From: Heliocidaris erythrogramma
Taxonomy: Eukaryota > Echinodermata > Echinoidea > Camarodonta > Echinometridae
Reading direction: 5' to 3'
Assembly (NCBI GenBank): GCA_025617745.1
Contig: CM046858.1
Span: 37,031,119-37,095,118, forward strand
DNA: 64,000 nucleotides
Below are positions 58,557 to 64,000 of the stretch, in pieces. The notes under the pieces are model-generated. The model had not been told where the DNA came from. It made no database searches and was given only the letters and a program-made list of their open reading frames with translations. Every line of letters begins with the position of its first letter. Positions within the stretch are counted from its first letter, which is position 1. A program made the position numbers and the translations under genes.

Positions 58557-60253
58557 TTAAAGGTTGACTAAATTAGCGAGAAAATGGGTGCTCTTTCCAT
58601 GTAGTTTTGCCTTCTAATCACGAATCTGCCGATTGATTGTCCAAATTATGTCTTGTGTTTGGCGAAAAATGGGGAAAAATAGAGGTTTTGGGACCGTTCC
58701 TTAAACTCGTGAGCTGATTGGCTAACCCCCAAGTGACGTATGAAAAGTAAGAGGCACAAGATCTGCAGGCTGCAGCATATAATATTGTACACAGAATGCG
58801 GTTTTTGACCCCTCTGTTCAACGGACAATTTATGAAAAAAGGAAATTAATCAATATAATCTTAGGAGTGAATAATCATTAGCAATATATATTTTCTACAA
58901 GATCAGAAAATGCTTTTGCCCAAATATACAGCTCTTGTTTTGTTTTTAGCTTTTCTTTTGAACAATGTTCTCATCCATCTGAGCTTGCCGAACGAAAGTT
59001 TTGCATTGGTCATAAACGCGTGCACAGCCGTTTTATGCGTCTGTATGTACAATGTCCTACACATCTTTAGTACGGCAGTGACTATGTTCCCCTCGTACAT
59101 AGCGACTGGTGAACGCTTTTGTTTTGTTTATTTCACTAACGGTTTTTTTTTTACTTCGCTTTATATAGTACGTTAGTACTGACTTAGATTTTGGCTGAAT
59201 TCGAGTAACTTATATAGAGAGAGGAAAAGTGCCCGCGATTCCAAGTTGGAGGACTTTTCTGAGCCATGCAGATATGAACTCTAATTTATCAGATGATTTA
59301 TCAGACCCCGAAGGCAAAGCAGCTCGAGTGGCAAGGGGAAATTCGACCATAAATTATTATATGTTTGAACCCCTCGCAGAATACGGTGAAGGGCCGTGGC
59401 CGGGTGAAGTAACTCCAGGGAGCTCCAACGCGTTGCAGCTCCCTGGAGTTACGGGTGAAGTAGACCGAAAATTCTGTCTCTCGTTCGTTAGGTCGTCTTA
59501 GCTAACGAGCGAGAGACAGAATTTTCGGTCTACGGGTGAAGCTGCTGCAGCTGCTGTCGTTGAAAAACAGATTGCAGGACTTGACTCCAAGTCTGATCGT
59601 TGGAATAGCTGAATCTTTTAGAGCTAGCTTATCCTTCTCTTCATGCCAAATTCGGAATACAGGCCAGGATCCTCAAAATCATCTTCGGCAAAGTGATCGC
59701 TGCAGATTGTACTCCACTCACTTGGCCGGCCCTTGCCACTCTGCCCGCGTGAGCTTTACTATTGCGACCCACAATTTCCGTAGATTTTCATCTTTAGGAA
59801 AATGATGTAGGCTTACACCATCTTTAGGGGTCTTGCTACAGCCCGCAACTATACACCGATTAGGCATTATTGATGAAACTGTGTCCCAAAATCAAAGTTA
59901 TTGTGAGGAATTAAACACACGAAAATACGCAATGCAAATGGTCGATGCGGTGAATATCATGCTCGGCACCGGGCTGGGCCTGCCGGCTGCCTCTGGGCGC
60001 GCACGGTATAGGTTAGTGGAATATTTATTTTTCATGCGTCACAGATCACGTGATCACGATGTCGCTTCGATGGGTTTTTTTTTAAGGGCGGGGCTTATGA
60101 CTGTGTAAATCAGCAAAAATGTACTTTTCAAATGATTATAAAATATGACTGAATGCATAAAAAATTGTGTGATGGATATTTTCTGGCTCCTGATAACACC
60201 TTCCTACGAAAAATGGTCAATTATTTTTTTTTTTTATTTTAGTGACCCTTTAA
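58557..60253 (-). mobile_element. TTAA-flanked DNA element with THAP-domain remnant, copy 2 (inverted)
   Basis: Full-length sibling of 49552-51235 in opposite orientation, bounded by TTAA-AGGTTGACTAAA and TTTAGTGACCCT-TTAA. Retains the palindrome (59409-59452), the hairpin (59460-59533) and the THAP remnant (59616-59867). It is followed directly by a third partial copy (60254-60440). Confidence 0.85.
59616..59867 (-). pseudogene. THAP zinc finger remnant, copy 2
   Basis: Starts MPNRCIVAGCSKTPKDGVSL on the minus strand at 59867 and continues HHFPKDENLRKLWV and RAEWQGPAK before a TGA; ICSDHFAEDDFEDPG follows in another frame. The N-terminal half is open here where copy 1 has a stop. Both share the 4-bp frame break before CSDHF, suggesting that break predates their split or marks a processed intron edge. 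Confidence 0.75.
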
Positions 60254-60440
60254 TGAAAAAGGGAAATTAGCCTAATCAATATAGTCTTTGGAGTGAATAA
60301 TCATTATCTATATATTTTCTACAAGATCAGCAAACACTTTGGCCCAAATATACAGCTCTTGTTTTGTTTTTTTAACTTTTTTATGAACAATGTTCTCATC
60401 CATCTGAGCTTGCCGAACGAAAGTTTGGCATTGGTCTTAA
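60254..60440 (-). repeat. Third partial copy of the THAP element
   Basis: Matches 58829-59015 ('ttttctacaagatcag', 'acaatgttctcatccatctg', 'gagcttgccgaacgaaag'). It ends abruptly at 'gcattggtc' near 60440. Probably a remnant of an earlier insertion or of unequal exchange. Confidence 0.75.
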
Positions 60441-61068
60441 TTTCATCAGTTAACTACACAGAGAAGATAGGGACAAACAAAGTCAATAAATACAGTTTCT
60501 CACATTATTTAGTTTTAAATGATATAACTTAGGTCCAAAATCATCTTTAGAATGTATGAACTCGCTCGGGAATTCGCGGTCATCTCATGGTGATATATAT
60601 GGTGCATATGTTTGTTTGTTTGTTTGTTTGTATTTATTTCCGTATTAAGAAAACCACATACATTTCATAAAATACAACGTATACATGAGCTTAAAAAACG
60701 GAGGATGACCCAAATTCAGCAGTATTTACAAAATGCCGCTGTTCTTCCTTGGGGTCCCACAAAAAAAAAAACTTGCAGTAGTCGCGTCGCATTATTGAAC
60801 TTGCATTGCATTGAGATTGCAGCGCAGTCTGCTGTGTGCTAATCCTACATCAGTATACTCATTGGTTTGTAGCTTCATGGTATGCTAATCAAAAAGCGGA
60901 CTATGATACAAATCGACGTATACATACCACGGACCTCTATTGAACATACCCATCCGTTCAACGCGAAAGGGGCGTTGCACATGCGGACGGCCAGGCCAAC
61001 CGGTCGGGACGGAAGGCAGCTCGCGGCGGGCAGCGGGAAAAAATTCTATAGACCCCCTCCTCGCGTTG
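60441..61068. other. Intergenic with (TTTG)n run
   Basis: A (GTTT)n run lies at 60610-60631. Nothing else recognised. Confidence 0.4.
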
Positions 61069-61552
61069 CTTGCCCGGTGGGTTGTGTACGGCAGAATTTT
61101 TTTCTGACTTGGACGATGCAAATTTCATTGTGCTTGTAAAACTAATTGTGTATTTGTTATGATGGTATTATTATGACCCATGTCTCTGATTTCTTAACAC
61201 ACTTGGGCAAACCCACAAAATACGGGCCGGATTTTTTTCCAACCAATAACAACATGCTTGCAACAGGCACGCCCAAATGTTTGGCCTGCCTGTTGCATGT
61301 TGTTATTAATATTATTACTGTTATAGTGGGCCTGCCTGTTGAATGTTGTTATTGGTTGGCCTTATAATAGCTTGGAAAAAATCCGGCCCCTATTTTGTGG
61401 GTTTGCCCAAGTGTGTTAAGAAATAGTAGGAGACATGGGTCATAATAATACCATCATAACAAATTAGTTTTACAAGCACAATGAAATTTGCATCGTCCAA
61501 GTCAGAAAAAAAATCTGCCGTACACAACCCACCGGGCAAGCAACGCGAGGTC
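61069..61552. repeat. Large inverted repeat (foldback)
   Basis: Arms of about 200-220 bp (61069-61272 and 61330-61552) with high identity: 'tcgcgttgcttgcccggtgg' at 61071 against its complement near 61531-61550, and 'acccatgtctctgatttctt' at 61177 against its complement near 61419. A second, smaller inverted repeat ('acaacatgcttgcaacaggc' / 'gcctgttgcatgttgt') occupies the centre. Non-coding; probably a foldback MITE. Confidence 0.85.
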
Positions 61553-62829
61553 TGTCTGTGCTTCTTGCCACTGAAACAGGGTTGCGCGATAGGATAAAAA
61601 GGCGTCTTAATTCCGGTAAAATATCAGCTTTCATCTTTATATATGCACAATTCATTGTCATAGAATGCTACTTACATTAGAATTTTACATAATTATTGTC
61701 ATGATTTATTAAAAAATATTGACATCGTCATATAATATGAATAAAACGGAGGTACTTACCTTATTTTTCCAGTCATGCTTTCAGCGATATCAGCTAAACA
61801 CTCTTTATGTTACGGGGCCCAGGTCACGCCAAACAAAAATAATAATAAATAAATAAATACAAAAATCCTAGCTATGCCACTTGCCCTTTCGTCCCCGTGT
61901 ATTTTAATGCATAATTATTCAATTCTATTTATTTTGCACAAATAATGATTTCCTTGTCAAAAGCCATTTTGGAGAAACTGTTTTATTATATTTTCTATAT
62001 CTTACACAAAGGAAAAACGAAGAAAAAAAACAGCAAGAGTACATTTTTCAAAAATGTCTAAAACGTCTGTTACAAAAGTCTACTCAACACACCCATTCGA
62101 GGAAAGCCCCCCCCCCCCCCCGGTTGTCTCGAAGTGGCGCGTTCATTGAACTTCTCGCTGGGAACGCGTCCATTCGAGATAACCGGGGGGGGGGGGGGGC
62201 TTGTCTCGAAAGGGTGTGTCCGTTCCCGCTCCCATCCCGCTCCCGCAACCCACCCATTCGAGACAAGCCTTCAAGGGTGCGGAGTAAGAAAACTAGAGAG
62301 AAAGTCGATAGGGAGTGAATCAAAACGCCATAGCACCCACTATGAATGAATTGTCGGATTAGGTTGATATTTGGTAGGAGTGTTAAACGTAATTTATTAA
62401 TTATATTGCCACATTGTGAACTTGAGTCATTCGAAAGTTATTATGATGCAAATGAGAGTCCTCTAATGGGAGATTAATCGCACCTTGGTGTCAGTATGAA
62501 AATCATTAGGGAAAGGGTAATTTAAGGCCCGTGAGATTGCAGTGATTTTACGAGGGTGAGCGGTACCGATTTAAAAAAAAATCATACGGGAAGGCGAATA
62601 ATTAGGAAGAAACTGAAGCTGTGCGCAAAAAACCGATCGATATAAAACTGTTAAAAACTCATCTTCTACTGTGTTTTAAGCTTCCAGATTTCGATATAAT
62701 GTACAGAAAAGAACGATCTTTCAGAAAAACCAAAAGTCCGAAAATAAAATTTTCCAACCAAAATTTCCATTTCAGCTGTTTACACAAAATCACGGGTTGC
62801 GACTTTTTGTGGTGCCGGTCACAGTTTTT
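61553..62829. other. Intergenic with poly-C/poly-G hairpin
   Basis: The only structured feature is the hairpin at 62087-62219 annotated separately. No gene supported. Confidence 0.4.
62087..62219. repeat. Hairpin with paired C and G homopolymers
   Basis: 'acacacccattcgagg' then a C run (62107-62121) on the left, and a G run (62185-62199) then 'cttgtctcgaaagggtgtgt' on the right. 'ggttgtctcgaa' and 'ttcgagataacc' pair inside. A third partial repeat 'cccattcgagacaagcc' is at 62252. Looks like a small MITE with homopolymer expansion. Confidence 0.75.
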
Positions 62830-63759
62830 ATTAAAAAAATAACTGTAAAACTACAGGTTTTGGAGACTGTTCCGTTTTATTTCACATAGATTTTCCTGAT
62901 GGAAATTAAAGTTTCTACTATTTAACAAAAATATGACTGTATGTTAACAGCTTCCTTGTTTTTACTACCCAAGTCTGTGAGAAAAGCACAATCGCCCGTA
63001 TTCTGAACTTCGGTTTAGCTTAAACCGCGGTCTATGTACCGTGGAAAAACGGGCATTCCCGGCATCCTGACTGCATGGACTGCCAGGAATTTCCTATGAA
63101 AAAACGGCAATTATTTTTTTACAGTGTATGTAAGAAGGAGGGTTACAGTTTTCATTACAGCATCGATAGATATAGTGCTAATCTACATGCATTTATTTTC
63201 AAAATGTTATCTTTAATCTTTATTTTTATTATTATCATTCCTCATCATTGTCTGAAACTTTTTCAACTTTACGGCCTTTCTGAATTTCCGTATTTCCAAC
63301 TAATTAGTATATAATTTCGATCTGATATCAAGGATACATTTATCGAACACCTTCCCATCAACTTACCATTATTGACAGATTTGATATCAATGTTTCATAA
63401 ATTTCATAAATATCACCCTAATAATTGTGTTTAGTACCTAAGATAATTAGGTAGAAATAATATTCAACGAAATTTTCACTTCTAATTTCAGTAACTGTGC
63501 AATATGACTGTCATGACATTACTGATTTGCCAAAGTTATGTGACCTCAAAATGATTTTATGTGACAAAACTCGAATTCATCAGATCAGTAATCGTTTGGT
63601 TTAGAAGCCAGTGTATAATTTATCATTTTTATTTGAAGTTAGAGTGTATAAAGAATGGCCGACCTGATTTCAGATTTTCTTTCAAGGAAAGGGTTTACAT
63701 GGGCAAACTTTTTTTTATATATGCTACATAAAATTGTTTATACAATCCAATTGTGGCGT
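62830..63759. repeat. 3' flank of receptor G
   Basis: Close paralogue of 41100-42237 (F) and 25040-25865 (D), including 'cgcccgtattctgaact' (62993), 'tgcatggactgccaggaatt' (63072) and 'aatggccgacctgatttcag' (63654). The alignment starts abruptly near 62830, so the duplication edge is here. Confidence 0.75.
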
Positions 63760-64000
63760 TCATTTATTCAAATTGGATGCAATCATGTACAGATCTCGAT
63801 CACATGTAGATTCGTCAGTGCGGGTTACATTGTCATTACCATAGGTATGGTCACTGGTTGGTACAGGCGAATATAAGTGATCACTTGAAGAAAAGGTGCT
63901 TTGGCAAACGCCTTCTATCGGATCATTTGGAGCATTACTACACACATCATAGGGCGTGTGATGGGAAGATGGTGACATCTGTGAGAGGGATTGGAATGTT
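63760..64000 (-). CDS. Ig-like transmembrane receptor, copy G (C-terminal part, cut by window edge)
   Basis: The last 72 or more codons of another subfamily 1 receptor, in frame to the window end. It shows the tail motifs PYDV, HLYSPVPT, TYGNDN and LYMIAS and ends NLNK. It is nearly identical to F, but the final YMNA is YMIA here, so the last YxN is lost. AATAAA overlaps the stop codon. Whether the rest is intact lies outside the window. Confidence 0.85.
   Translation of the reverse strand, partial: TFQSLSQMSPSSHHTPYDVCSNAPNDPIEGVCQSTFSSSDHLYSPVPTSDHTYGNDNVTRTDESTCDRDLYMIASNLNK

Overview
This is a eukaryotic genomic window: AT-rich, dominated by transposable elements, with very long poly-G/poly-C tracts and no bacterial gene organisation. 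The mix of CR1-like LINEs, tRNA-derived SINEs, many MITEs, a DIRS-type gag fragment and intron-less receptor genes in tandem fits a marine invertebrate, most likely an echinoderm such as a sea urchin. That placement is an inference from general character; no diagnostic host gene is present.

The backbone is a head-to-tail array of at least seven copies (called A to G here) of one single-exon gene, all on the minus strand: A 2236-4306, B 13849-16056, C 18989-21153, D about 25866-28040, E 33747-35901, F 42238-44430 and G from 63760 past the window end. Each encodes a type I membrane protein: signal peptide, a roughly 360-residue extracellular part with about three divergent Ig-like modules, a Ser/Thr-rich stalk, one transmembrane helix and a cytoplasmic tail of about 300 residues with conserved tyrosines (YSSV, MYxxP, LYSPV, two YxN motifs). 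Only B and F have a complete open frame with a signal peptide. C loses its tail by frameshift, E loses its signal peptide by a one-base insertion, A and D are broken pseudogenes, and G is cut by the window edge. I do not recognise the family. The architecture suggests lineage-specific, immune-type signalling receptors evolving by duplication, gene conversion and loss.

There are two subfamilies, A/B/D/F/G and C/E, with different leaders and 5' flanks. A large direct segmental duplication links about 17.4-26.5 kb (C plus the 3' part of D) to about 32.4-42.9 kb (E plus the 3' part of F). Its edge lies inside a receptor gene, so D is a mosaic: its 3' third is F-like and its 5' part A-like. A third copy of the 3' flank precedes G.

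The spaces between receptors hold mobile DNA. At 4.3-13.8 kb are MITEs, two tRNA SINEs and a 566-bp Tc1/mariner-like MITE that recurs inverted at 24.5 kb. At 29-32.8 kb is an IS630/Tc1-like transposon with arrays of subterminal motifs, followed by a CR1 LINE. At 36.6-38.7 kb is a DIRS/Ngaro-like gag fragment. At 46-54.3 kb one LINE is split by five insertions: a tandem-repeat element, a THAP-domain element flanked by TTAA, a MITE carrying a nested 940-bp TTAA MITE, and a small GGGATAC MITE. At 54.9-56.1 kb is a diverged minisatellite, at 57.1-58.0 kb a foldback element, at 58.3-60.4 kb an inverted second copy of the THAP element, and at 61.1-62.2 kb two large inverted repeats.
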